From AC-37 sp035275105 (GTDB lineage Bacteria > Actinomycetota > Thermoleophilia > Solirubrobacterales > Thermoleophilaceae), in assembly GCA_035275105.1 (NCBI GenBank), contig DATENL010000335.1:1-11875 (forward strand): a stretch of 11,875 nt of DNA, read 5' to 3'. Shown here piece by piece: positions 6,444-11,875 of the stretch. Each line of letters starts with the position of its first letter. Position 1 is the stretch's first letter. The notes under the pieces are model-generated. The model searched no databases, had not been told where the DNA came from, and worked only from the letters and a program-made list of their open reading frames with translations. Both the position numbers and the translations under genes were made by a program.

Positions 6444-7609
6444 GGCGAGCCGCCGCCAGCCTGCTCGCGGTCGTCGCGATCGCGGGTTGCGGGAGCGATG
6501 ACGACGACGGGCGGAAGGCGGCGCCCGCCGCGCGCGGCGACGGACCGCCGGCCGAGAAGACGCGCGTGCGGGTGGTCGAGGGCCTCGGCGGGGGGCGCTT
6601 CGACCCCAAGGGCCTGTACGAGAGCCTCGGCCCGGGAGTGGTCACGGTCATCAGCCAGTACGAGGGCGGGCTGCCGGCGCGCTCGCCGGCTGCCCTGGGC
6701 TCGGGCTTCGTGCTCGACGGCAAGGGCTACGTGGCAACCAACGCGCACGTCGTGCGCGGCGAGCCGCCGAGGCTCGAGCGGCCAGAGGCCGTCTACGTGG
6801 AGTTCGCCGACCACAACCGCGTCCGCGCCACCGTCGTGGGCGTGGACCTCTTCAGCGACATCGCGCTGCTGAAGATCAGCCCGCGCGGGCTGACTCTGAC
6901 GCCGCTCCAGCTCGGCTCGACCCGGGGGCTCGCGGTCGGCGATCCGGTGGCCGCGATCGGGAGTCCTTTCGGCGAGGAGCAGTCGCTGTCGGTCGGCGTC
7001 GTGTCGGCCCTGCACCGCTCGATCGACTCGCTGACCAACTTCAACATCGGCGACGCGATCCAGACCGACGCGGCGATCAACCACGGCAACTCGGGCGGGC
7101 CGCTGCTCGACCAGCGCGGCGACGTGATCGGCGTGAACTCCCAGATCCAGTCGACCGGCGGCGGCGGGGAGGGCGTCGGCTTCGCGGTGCCGGTCGAGAC
7201 CGTCAAGCGCTCGCTGAGCGAGCTGCGCCGGCCGCCGCACCGCGTCGCGTACGCCTACGTCGGCGTGACCTCGACCGATCTCTACCCGCAGCTGGCGGAG
7301 CGCCTCGGCGTCTCCGTCGGGCGCGGGGCGCTGGTGGTGAAGGTGGAGCCGGACGGCCCGGCTCGCGGCGCCGGCCTGTCGGCGGGCGGTGAGCGGATCG
7401 AGTTCCAGGGCCAGCGCCAGATCCCGGTCGACGGCGACGTGATCGTGGCCATCGACGGCCGGCGCGTGCGCGACTCCGACGACGTCGGCCAGGCGATCGC
7501 CCGCCACCGCCCCGGGGAGACGGTCGAGCTCGAGGTGGTGCGCGGCGACAAGCGCCGCACCGTCAGGCTCGAGCTGGGCGCCCGGCCGGACCGCCCGCCG
7601 GACGAGTAG
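6440..7609 (+). CDS. HtrA/DegP-like serine protease, predicted lipoprotein
   Basis: A 389-residue trypsin-fold protease with a single PDZ domain, expected outside the membrane for quality control of envelope proteins. The N-terminus is a lipoprotein signal: MRR, a hydrophobic stretch, and the lipobox IAGC with Cys17, followed by an acidic linker (SDDDD). The catalytic triad is complete: His103 (VATNAHVV), Asp140 (LFSDIALL) and Ser218 (NHGNSGGPLL). The PDZ domain covers about 272-385, with GALVVKVEPDGPARGAGL as its hallmark segment and GD.IVAIDG...RDSDD after it. GTG at 6440 overlaps the kinase stop by 4 bases. Most actinobacterial HtrA proteins of this type are anchored by a membrane helix, so a lipid anchor is a mild variation. 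It may act on the same stress the upstream kinase senses, or feed back on it; this is inferred from gene order and the mycobacterial PepD precedent. Confidence 0.93.
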   Translation: MRRAAASLLAVVAIAGCGSDDDDGRKAAPAARGDGPPAEKTRVRVVEGLGGGRFDPKGLYESLGPGVVTVISQYEGGLPARSPAALGSGFVLDGKGYVATNAHVVRGEPPRLERPEAVYVEFADHNRVRATVVGVDLFSDIALLKISPRGLTLTPLQLGSTRGLAVGDPVAAIGSPFGEEQSLSVGVVSALHRSIDSLTNFNIGDAIQTDAAINHGNSGGPLLDQRGDVIGVNSQIQSTGGGGEGVGFAVPVETVKRSLSELRRPPHRVAYAYVGVTSTDLYPQLAERLGVSVGRGALVVKVEPDGPARGAGLSAGGERIEFQGQRQIPVDGDVIVAIDGRRVRDSDDVGQAIARHRPGETVELEVVRGDKRRTVRLELGARPDRPPDE

Positions 7610-8553
7610 TGGACTCCCTCGTCGACCTGGTCCACGAGCTGTCGCTCGCGCTGCGCGAGACCGCGATGCCGATGCTCGGCTCGCACGCCGGCCGCGCGCA
7701 CGAGGGCGACGCCGAGGCGTCGGGCGGCGACGTGACGTTCGCCATCGACGCCGAGGCGGAGCGCCGGCTGGAGGAGTTTCTGCGCGAGCGGGCCCCCGAC
7801 GTGGCCTTCTACTCGGAGGACCGCGGACTGGTGCTGCCGGCCGGCGGAGGGGCGTCGACTGTCCTCGTGGTCGACCCGATCGACGGCACGCGGCCGGCGA
7901 TGGCCGGGCTCGAGTCGTGCTGCGTGTCGGTGGCGGCCGCGCCGCTGCGCGACGGCGTCCGGATGGGCGAGGTGACCGTCGCCTGCATCGTCGAGATCCG
8001 GTCCGGGCAGGTCTTCCTCGCCGAGCGCGGCCAGGGGATGCTCGAGTCGCCGCCCGTCCGGCTGTCGGAGAACGACCGGCTCGACCGCATGTTCTGGACC
8101 TACGGCTTCCGCGGCCGGCCGGCGCGGGCGCTGACCGAGGTGCTGGCCGAGCTGATCGACTCCTCGTCGGTCGGCGGCGGGACGTTCGACCTCGGCTCGG
8201 CCGCCTTCGACGTCACGCGGGTGCTCACCGGCCAGCTCGACGCGTACGTCGAGCCGGGCCCGCTGCTCGTGGAGGAGGTGCCCGGCATGCGCGCGGAGTT
8301 CGAGCGCGTGGGCGGCGGGGCGGTCCTCAACAACTCGCCCTACGACCTGGCCGCCGCGGTCCTGCTGGCCGAGGAGGCGGGGGCGGTCGTCACCGACGCG
8401 CGCGGCGAGCCGCTCGCCGACCGCCCGCTCCTCGGCTCAGGCGCCGAGTTCCAGATGTCGATAGTCACGAGCGCGAACGCCGCGCTCCACGCGAAGATCC
8501 TCGCCGAGGTCGCCGCGGGAATCGAACGCCTGAAGGCCCCCAGGCTGGGGTAG
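7609..8553 (+). CDS. Inositol monophosphatase family protein
   Basis: A 314-residue member of the Mg-dependent sugar-phosphatase superfamily (IMPase, FBPase-like, CysQ-like). The metal-binding set is visible: Glu70 (FYSEDRG), Asp89 and Asp92 in DPIDGT (89-94), and Asp246 in YDLAAAVLLAEEAGAVVTD, the counterpart of the usual WD.AAG....EAGG motif. Motif A departs from the norm: DPIDGT is followed by RPAMAG where most members have xNFxxG, and Tyr245 replaces Trp. The substrate could be inositol phosphate, fructose bisphosphate or another small phosphate, and cannot be chosen from sequence. The GTG at 7609 shares one base with the stop of the protease gene. Being inside the two-component operon suggests a role in envelope lipid or glycan precursors (inositol-containing lipids), but that is inference. 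Confidence 0.85.
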   Translation: MDSLVDLVHELSLALRETAMPMLGSHAGRAHEGDAEASGGDVTFAIDAEAERRLEEFLRERAPDVAFYSEDRGLVLPAGGGASTVLVVDPIDGTRPAMAGLESCCVSVAAAPLRDGVRMGEVTVACIVEIRSGQVFLAERGQGMLESPPVRLSENDRLDRMFWTYGFRGRPARALTEVLAELIDSSSVGGGTFDLGSAAFDVTRVLTGQLDAYVEPGPLLVEEVPGMRAEFERVGGGAVLNNSPYDLAAAVLLAEEAGAVVTDARGEPLADRPLLGSGAEFQMSIVTSANAALHAKILAEVAAGIERLKAPRLG

Positions 8554-8564
8554 GGTAAGCCGAG

Positions 8565-8969
8565 ATGGAGTCAGCAGCCGCCGACCGCACGGTTCACCTC
8601 ACGATCCCGGCCAAGCCGGATTACGTCGTGCTCGCCAGGCTTGCGCTGTCGGCCGTGTGCCGGCTGGCGCCGCTCGAGCTCGAGGCCGCGGCGGACCTCA
8701 AGCTGGCGATCACGGAGGCCGCGTCGTTCCTGATGGGCGGCGACCGGCGGGCGCACTCGCGCGGCGACGACGACGCGCCGCAGATGACCTTCCAGTTCAA
8801 CCTCACCGACGAGGCGATCGTGGTCGTCGTGAGCGGTCGCGAGCAGCCGACGATCTCCGAGGAGGAGCGCGAGCTCTCGCGCGCGATCATCGGCGCGACC
8901 GCCGACGACTGCGACTACGCCGACGGCACGATGACGCTGACGAAGCGCCTCGGCTTGGACACCGCTTAA
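8565..8969 (+). CDS. HATPase_c_2/anti-sigma-regulator-like small protein with degenerate ATP site
   Basis: A 134-residue protein whose length and order resemble RsbW/SpoIIAB-type anti-sigma kinases: an opening strand (RTVHLTIPAKPDYVVLARLA), a helix carrying LKLAITEAASFL (46-56) at the N-box position, a central strand pair (MTFQFNL, AIVVVVSG), a helix rich in acidic residues, and a closing strand GTMTLTKRL. The N-box Asn expected after TEA is missing (Ser-Phe-Leu instead), no D.G.G motif follows, and the usual G-rich lid is replaced by SRAIIGATADD. ATP binding is therefore doubtful, and a protein-binding role is more likely. The ATG at 8565 lies 11 bases after the IMPase-family stop, so it probably belongs to the same operon. 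No sigma factor or anti-anti-sigma gene is adjacent. The family call is moderate; function is not established. Confidence 0.6.
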   Translation: MESAAADRTVHLTIPAKPDYVVLARLALSAVCRLAPLELEAAADLKLAITEAASFLMGGDRRAHSRGDDDAPQMTFQFNLTDEAIVVVVSGREQPTISEEERELSRAIIGATADDCDYADGTMTLTKRLGLDTA

Positions 8970-9026
8970 GCTGCCGCCTCCCCGGCGGATAGGCTGCCGG
9001 ACCGTCATCCTCGAAGGAGCGTCGCC
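8970..9026 (+). promoter_or_regulatory. Leader of the trehalose genes: small hairpin, TAGGCT box and strong ribosome site
   Basis: This 57-base gap separates the stress operon from treT. CCGCC (8974-8978) and GGCGG (8984-8988) form a 5-bp hairpin with no T run, a weak terminator at best. TAGGCT (8990-8995) resembles an actinobacterial -10 box, but no convincing -35 lies 16-18 bases before it. AAGGAG (9014-9019) is a good Shine-Dalgarno seven bases before the GTG at 9027 and decides that start. Whether treT is transcribed separately or by read-through is open. Confidence 0.35.
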
Positions 9027-10262
9027 GTGCTGCAGCCGGTAGGGGTTGGGCATAAGTCGCTGGCCGACTACACGCACCTCGTAGGCCGCCCGCTGATCGA
9101 GGAGATCCGCGGGCTGTCCGAGCAGCTTGCGGGCCTGAAGGTGCTCCACCTGTCGGCCACGGCGTTCGGCGGCGGGGTCTCGGAGATCCTCTACACGCTC
9201 GTGCCGCTGATGCGCGACGTCGGGATCGAGGCCGAGTGGCAGATCATCATCGGGCGCGAGGAGTTCTTCAACGCCACGAAGCTCATGCACAACGCGCTCC
9301 AGGGCAACCCGCAGGACCTGGACGCCGAGGAGTGGCACGTCTACGAGAAGTTCAACGAGATCAACGCCGGCGAGCTGGGCGGCGGCTGGGACGTGGTGAT
9401 CGTGCACGACCCGCAGCCGCTCGCGATCCGCCGGCACGTGCCGGAGAAGTCGCGCCACTGGGTCTGGCGCTGCCACATCGACCTCTCGACCCCGAACGAC
9501 GCGACGCTGCGCCGGCTCGTCCCGCTGATCGAGGAGTACGACGGCTCCGTCTACCACATCGACCGCTACGTCCCCGCGGGGCTCAACGGCAGCGGCCCGA
9601 TCCACCTGCTGCCGCCGGCGATCGACCCGCTGTCGCCCAAGAACATGGCGCTGTCGCCCGAGGACGCCGCGTTCGTCTGCGACCAGTTCGGCGTCGACGT
9701 CGACAGGCCGCTGATGTGCCAGGTGTCGCGTTTCGACCCGTGGAAGGACCCGCTCGGCGTGATCGACGCGTACCGCCTCGTGACCGAGGAGCTGCCGGAC
9801 GTGCAGCTCGCGCTGGTCGGGTCGATGGCGACCGACGACCCCGAGGGCTGGCAGTTCTTCAACTCGACGCTCGAGTACGCCGGGGGCGACCCCGACATCA
9901 AGATCCTCAACAACCTGAACCAGGTCGGGTCGATCGAGGTGAACGCGTTCCAGTCGCAGGCGGACGTCGTCGTCCAGAAGTCCACGCGCGAGGGCTTCGG
10001 CCTGACCGTGTCGGAGGCGCTCTGGAAGGCGAGGCCGTTCATCGGCGGGGACGTCGGCGGAATCCCGCTCCAGGTGCAGGACGGCACGACGGGCTACCTG
10101 GTCGACTCGCCCGAGGAGTGCGCGGACCGCGCGCTGCGCATCCTGCGCGAGCCGGAGTTGGGGAAGCAGCTGGGCCGGGCAGGTAAGGAGCACGTGAGAC
10201 AGCACTTCCTCACTCCGCGCCTCCTGCGCGACTGGCTGCGTATCTTCAGCGACCTGGGATGA
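9027..10262 (+). CDS. treT: Trehalose synthase TreT (glycosyltransferring, GT4 family)
   Basis: Cytosolic retaining GT-B glycosyltransferase that joins a nucleotide-activated glucose to glucose, giving trehalose in one step. The 411 residues match TreT length. Recognisable stretches: LKVLHLSATAFGGGVSEIL (37-55), the donor/acceptor loop at the start of the N-terminal Rossmann domain; EWQIIIGREEFFNATKLMHN (70-89); VIVHDPQPLA (124-133); WRCHIDLSTPN (147-157); LLPPAIDPLSPKN (194-206); then the C-terminal donor domain with QVSRFDPWKDP (Arg235, Lys240) and the E-x7-E element REGFGLTVSE (Glu322, Glu330). The GTG at 9027 is set by AAGGAG upstream. Its stop overlaps the GT20 gene by 4 bases (ATGA), so the two are translationally coupled. 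TreT is best known from archaea and some thermophiles and recurs in deep actinobacteria; the physiological direction and the nucleotide used cannot be read from sequence. Confidence 0.88.
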   Translation: MLQPVGVGHKSLADYTHLVGRPLIEEIRGLSEQLAGLKVLHLSATAFGGGVSEILYTLVPLMRDVGIEAEWQIIIGREEFFNATKLMHNALQGNPQDLDAEEWHVYEKFNEINAGELGGGWDVVIVHDPQPLAIRRHVPEKSRHWVWRCHIDLSTPNDATLRRLVPLIEEYDGSVYHIDRYVPAGLNGSGPIHLLPPAIDPLSPKNMALSPEDAAFVCDQFGVDVDRPLMCQVSRFDPWKDPLGVIDAYRLVTEELPDVQLALVGSMATDDPEGWQFFNSTLEYAGGDPDIKILNNLNQVGSIEVNAFQSQADVVVQKSTREGFGLTVSEALWKARPFIGGDVGGIPLQVQDGTTGYLVDSPEECADRALRILREPELGKQLGRAGKEHVRQHFLTPRLLRDWLRIFSDLG

Positions 10263-11749
10263 ATGGCGACGTCCAGCTGATACTGGTCTCCAACCGGGGA
10301 CCGGCGACCTTCGAGTACGACGACGACGGCAGCCTCCAGGTGCAGCGCGGCGGGGGCGGGCTCGTGACCGCGCTCACCGGCCTCGTGCATCACCGCGACG
10401 CCCTCTGGATCGCGTCGGCGATGACGGACGCGGACGTGGAGGTCAGCCGCAAGCGCGGCGGGGCGTTCGACTGCGACGTCGACGGCACGGACTACCGGAT
10501 CCGGCTGGTCGAGAGCGACGCCGAGGCCTACGACCAGTTCTACAACGTGATCGCGAACCCGATGCTGTGGTTCATCCAGCACTACCTCTGGGACCTCTCG
10601 AACGCGCCGGACATCCGTCGCCAGGAGGTGGCTGCGTACGAGGAGGGCTATCGGGTCGTGAACGAGGACCTGGCGCGCGCCGTCCTCGACGAGACGGGTG
10701 ACGAGGAGGCCGTCGTGCTGCTGCACGACTACCACCTGTACTGCGCGCCGCGGGTGATCCGGCAGGCACGGCCCGACCTCTTCCTGCACCACTTCATCCA
10801 CATCCCGTGGACGCAGCCGGACGCCTGGCGAGTGCTCCCGTCGGACATCCGCGACGACATCTACGAGGGCCTCCTGGCGAACGACATCATCGGCTTCCAC
10901 ACGCGGGCGTACCGGCGCAACTTCCTGCTCTGCTGCCGGGAGCTGTTCGGACTCGAGGTGGACGAGGAGGCGGGCATCGTGCGCCACGAGGGGCGCGAGG
11001 TCTGGGTCCGCCACTACCCGCTGCCGATCTCGGCGTCGTCGTTCGGCCGCACGGCGCAGCGCCCGGCCGTCCACGAGTACGAGCGCGAGCTGCTGAAGCG
11101 CCGGCGCGAGCACCTGATCCTGCGGGTGGACCGCGCCGACCTGTCGAAGAACGTGCTGCGCGGGTTCAGCGCCTTCGACCTGTTCCTCGAGCAGCACCCG
11201 GAGTTCCGCGAGCGCGTGACGTTCATCGCGCAGCTGATGCCGTCGCGGCAGGACGTGCCCGAGTACGCCGAGTACCTGGAGAAGATCGAGGCGGTCGTGG
11301 CGGTCGTGAACCACCGCCACGGAACCACCGACTGGATGCCGATCGACCTGAAGCTCGAGGAGAACCTCGAGCGCGCGATCGCCGCGTACAAGCACTACGA
11401 CCTGCTGATCGTCAACGCGATGTTCGACGGGATGAACCTGGTGGCGAAGGAGGGCCCGCTGGTGAACGAGCGTCACGGCGTGTCGCTCTTGTCGGAGAAC
11501 ACGGGAGCGCACGAGGAGCTCGGGGAGTTCGCGCTCTCGGTCAACCCGTTCGACGTCCAGGAGCAGGCCGACGCGATCCACCGCGCGCTGACGATGTCGG
11601 CCGAGGAGCGCTCGTTCCGCGCCGAGGGGCTGAAGAAGATCATCTCGGCCCGCGACCCCGGCGACTGGGTCGACGACCAGCTGCGCGACATCGACGCGAA
11701 GCGCGCCGGCGCCCGCCTGGGGCCGGATGGAGTGCCCGCGCTGCGGTGA
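10259..11749 (+). CDS. otsA: GT20 family trehalose-6-phosphate synthase-like protein
   Basis: A 496-residue GT-B enzyme of the OtsA family, which moves glucose from a nucleotide donor to glucose-6-phosphate to give trehalose-6-phosphate. Key positions, aligned by eye to E. coli OtsA: SNRGP (11-15) and the glycine loop GGGGLVTALT (31-40), Trp104 in NPMLWFIQHY, Asp157 in HDYHL, His181 in HIPWTQPD, Arg292 and Lys297 in VDRADLSKN (equivalents of the phosphate-binding Arg262/Lys267), and FDGMNLVAKEG with Asp390 and Glu398. These are intact, so activity is likely. Departures include ADLSKN for the usual LDYSKG and HGTTDWMPIDLKLE after the Arg-rich strand, which leave the acceptor (glucose-6-phosphate or a related sugar phosphate) less certain. 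No trehalose-6-phosphate phosphatase (OtsB) domain or gene follows. It overlaps treT by 4 bases and ends just before a strong hairpin. Confidence 0.85.
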   Translation: MNGDVQLILVSNRGPATFEYDDDGSLQVQRGGGGLVTALTGLVHHRDALWIASAMTDADVEVSRKRGGAFDCDVDGTDYRIRLVESDAEAYDQFYNVIANPMLWFIQHYLWDLSNAPDIRRQEVAAYEEGYRVVNEDLARAVLDETGDEEAVVLLHDYHLYCAPRVIRQARPDLFLHHFIHIPWTQPDAWRVLPSDIRDDIYEGLLANDIIGFHTRAYRRNFLLCCRELFGLEVDEEAGIVRHEGREVWVRHYPLPISASSFGRTAQRPAVHEYERELLKRRREHLILRVDRADLSKNVLRGFSAFDLFLEQHPEFRERVTFIAQLMPSRQDVPEYAEYLEKIEAVVAVVNHRHGTTDWMPIDLKLEENLERAIAAYKHYDLLIVNAMFDGMNLVAKEGPLVNERHGVSLLSENTGAHEELGEFALSVNPFDVQEQADAIHRALTMSAEERSFRAEGLKKIISARDPGDWVDDQLRDIDAKRAGARLGPDGVPALR

Positions 11750-11750
11750 T

Positions 11751-11789
11751 GTCCTGCTTTGAGATCGCATAGCGATCTCTAGTCAGGAC
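11751..11789. terminator. Probable bidirectional terminator hairpin between convergent genes
   Basis: GTCCTG (11751-11756) pairs with CAGGAC (11784-11789), and inside it GAGATCGC (11761-11768) pairs perfectly with GCGATCTC (11772-11779) around a 3-base ATA loop. A 4-by-4 internal loop (CTTT and TAGT) separates the two stems. The hairpin begins one base after the GT20 stop and ends four bases before the stop of the opposing gene, filling the 44-base gap. There is no U tract on either strand, which is common for terminators in GC-rich actinobacteria. Confidence 0.65.
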
Positions 11790-11793
11790 ACTG

Positions 11794-11875
11794 TCAGAGG
11801 AACTCGGGGTCCCGCGGCGGTGGCGCCGGGGCGACCGGCGCGGGTGGGGGCGCGACCGGCGCGGGTGGCGGCGCG
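11794..11875 (-). CDS. C-terminal end of an unidentified Pro/Ala-rich protein (5' part outside the window)
   Basis: Reading the minus strand from the right edge, the only sensible frame gives a Pro/Ala/Val tail of APPPAPV-type units followed by PPPRDPEFL and a TGA at 11796-11794. Just 26 residues are visible. Reasons to believe it: a strong hairpin sits exactly between this stop and the opposing GT20 stop, and the encoded tail is a plausible low-complexity extension ending in an acidic-hydrophobic tip. The visible part shows no domain, so the protein cannot be named. Such tails occur on envelope or cell-division proteins and on kinases, and none of these can be favoured. Confidence 0.5.
   Translation of the reverse strand, partial: APPPAPVAPPPAPVAPAPPPRDPEFL
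11831..11872. repeat. Two tandem 21-bp repeats encoding APPPAPV units
   Basis: Bases 11831-11851 and 11852-11872 are identical at 20 of 21 positions. The unit is a multiple of three and, on the minus strand, encodes Pro/Ala/Val heptads in the tail of the partial gene. The array may extend past the window edge. Confidence 0.7.

Noticed and set aside
8545..8565. A leaderless or sigma-F-type promoter (TAGGGT or GGGTAA) directly before the anti-sigma-like gene
   Set aside because: No matching -35 (TTGACA-like or GTTT-like) at the proper spacing, and the bases include the end of the preceding gene in an evident operon.
8571..10205. A 544-residue minus-strand open frame antisense to treT and the anti-sigma-like gene
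   Set aside because: Composition is typical of antisense shadows (Arg, Val, His, Asp rich); no domain seen, and the plus strand carries a well-motivated TreT.
10094..11770. A 558-residue minus-strand open frame antisense to the GT20 gene
   Set aside because: An antisense shadow of conserved GT20 coding sequence; it would also read through the terminator hairpin.
1..11875. CRISPR array, insertion sequence, integrase, tRNA or rRNA genes
   Set aside because: No regularly spaced direct repeats, terminal inverted repeats with a transposase, recombinase motifs, or tRNA-like arms were seen on either strand.

Overview
The window is very GC-rich and gene-dense. Its genes sit in tight, often overlapping clusters (ATGA and GTGA junctions) and use many GTG starts. 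A TreT-type trehalose synthase next to a GT20 enzyme, a polyprenol-phosphate-dependent GT-C mannosyltransferase, an OmpR-type two-component system with an HtrA lipoprotein, and these GTG starts all point to an actinobacterium. A deep lineage such as Thermoleophilia (Solirubrobacterales or Gaiellales) fits best. This placement is inferred from gene content and composition; no rRNA or other marker gene is present.

Layout, left to right. (1) 1-2275, plus strand: the 3' part of an integral-membrane GT-C mannosyltransferase, then thiL (thiamine-monophosphate kinase). A compact intrinsic terminator (2396-2418) follows thiL. (2) 2195-4273, minus strand: a small FlgM-like anti-sigma protein whose 3' end overlaps the thiL 3' end by 81 bp, and upstream of it a 580-residue membrane protein. 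That protein has an M28-peptidase-like domain that has lost its metal and catalytic residues, followed by a bundle of 7-8 membrane helices. A perfect 14-bp inverted repeat lies between these two genes. (3) 4330-8969, plus strand: a probable operon of response regulator, sensor kinase, HtrA/DegP-like lipoprotein protease, inositol-monophosphatase-family protein, and a short HATPase/anti-sigma-like protein without recognisable ATP-binding motifs. The first four overlap by 4, 4 and 1 bases; the fifth follows after 11 bases. (4) 9027-11749, plus strand: trehalose synthase TreT and a GT20 trehalose-6-phosphate-synthase-like enzyme, overlapping by 4 bases. (5) 11751-11875: a strong hairpin that lies exactly between converging genes, then the Pro/Ala-rich C-terminus of a minus-strand gene that continues beyond the window.

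Taken together, the window looks like envelope and stress-adaptation chromosome. Regulator, kinase and HtrA are arranged like the mycobacterial MprA-MprB-PepD envelope-stress locus, and the trehalose pair would supply a compatible solute or stress sugar. Most genes belong to known families. I found no CRISPR array, transposon, integrase, tRNA or rRNA, and no clearly new defence or mobile system. The least ordinary part is 2195-4330: a pseudo-peptidase membrane protein, a FlgM-like gene with no flagellar neighbours, a terminator that doubles as the start-site hairpin of the opposing gene, and a long inverted repeat. No stretch of more than about 125 bases lacks a gene.
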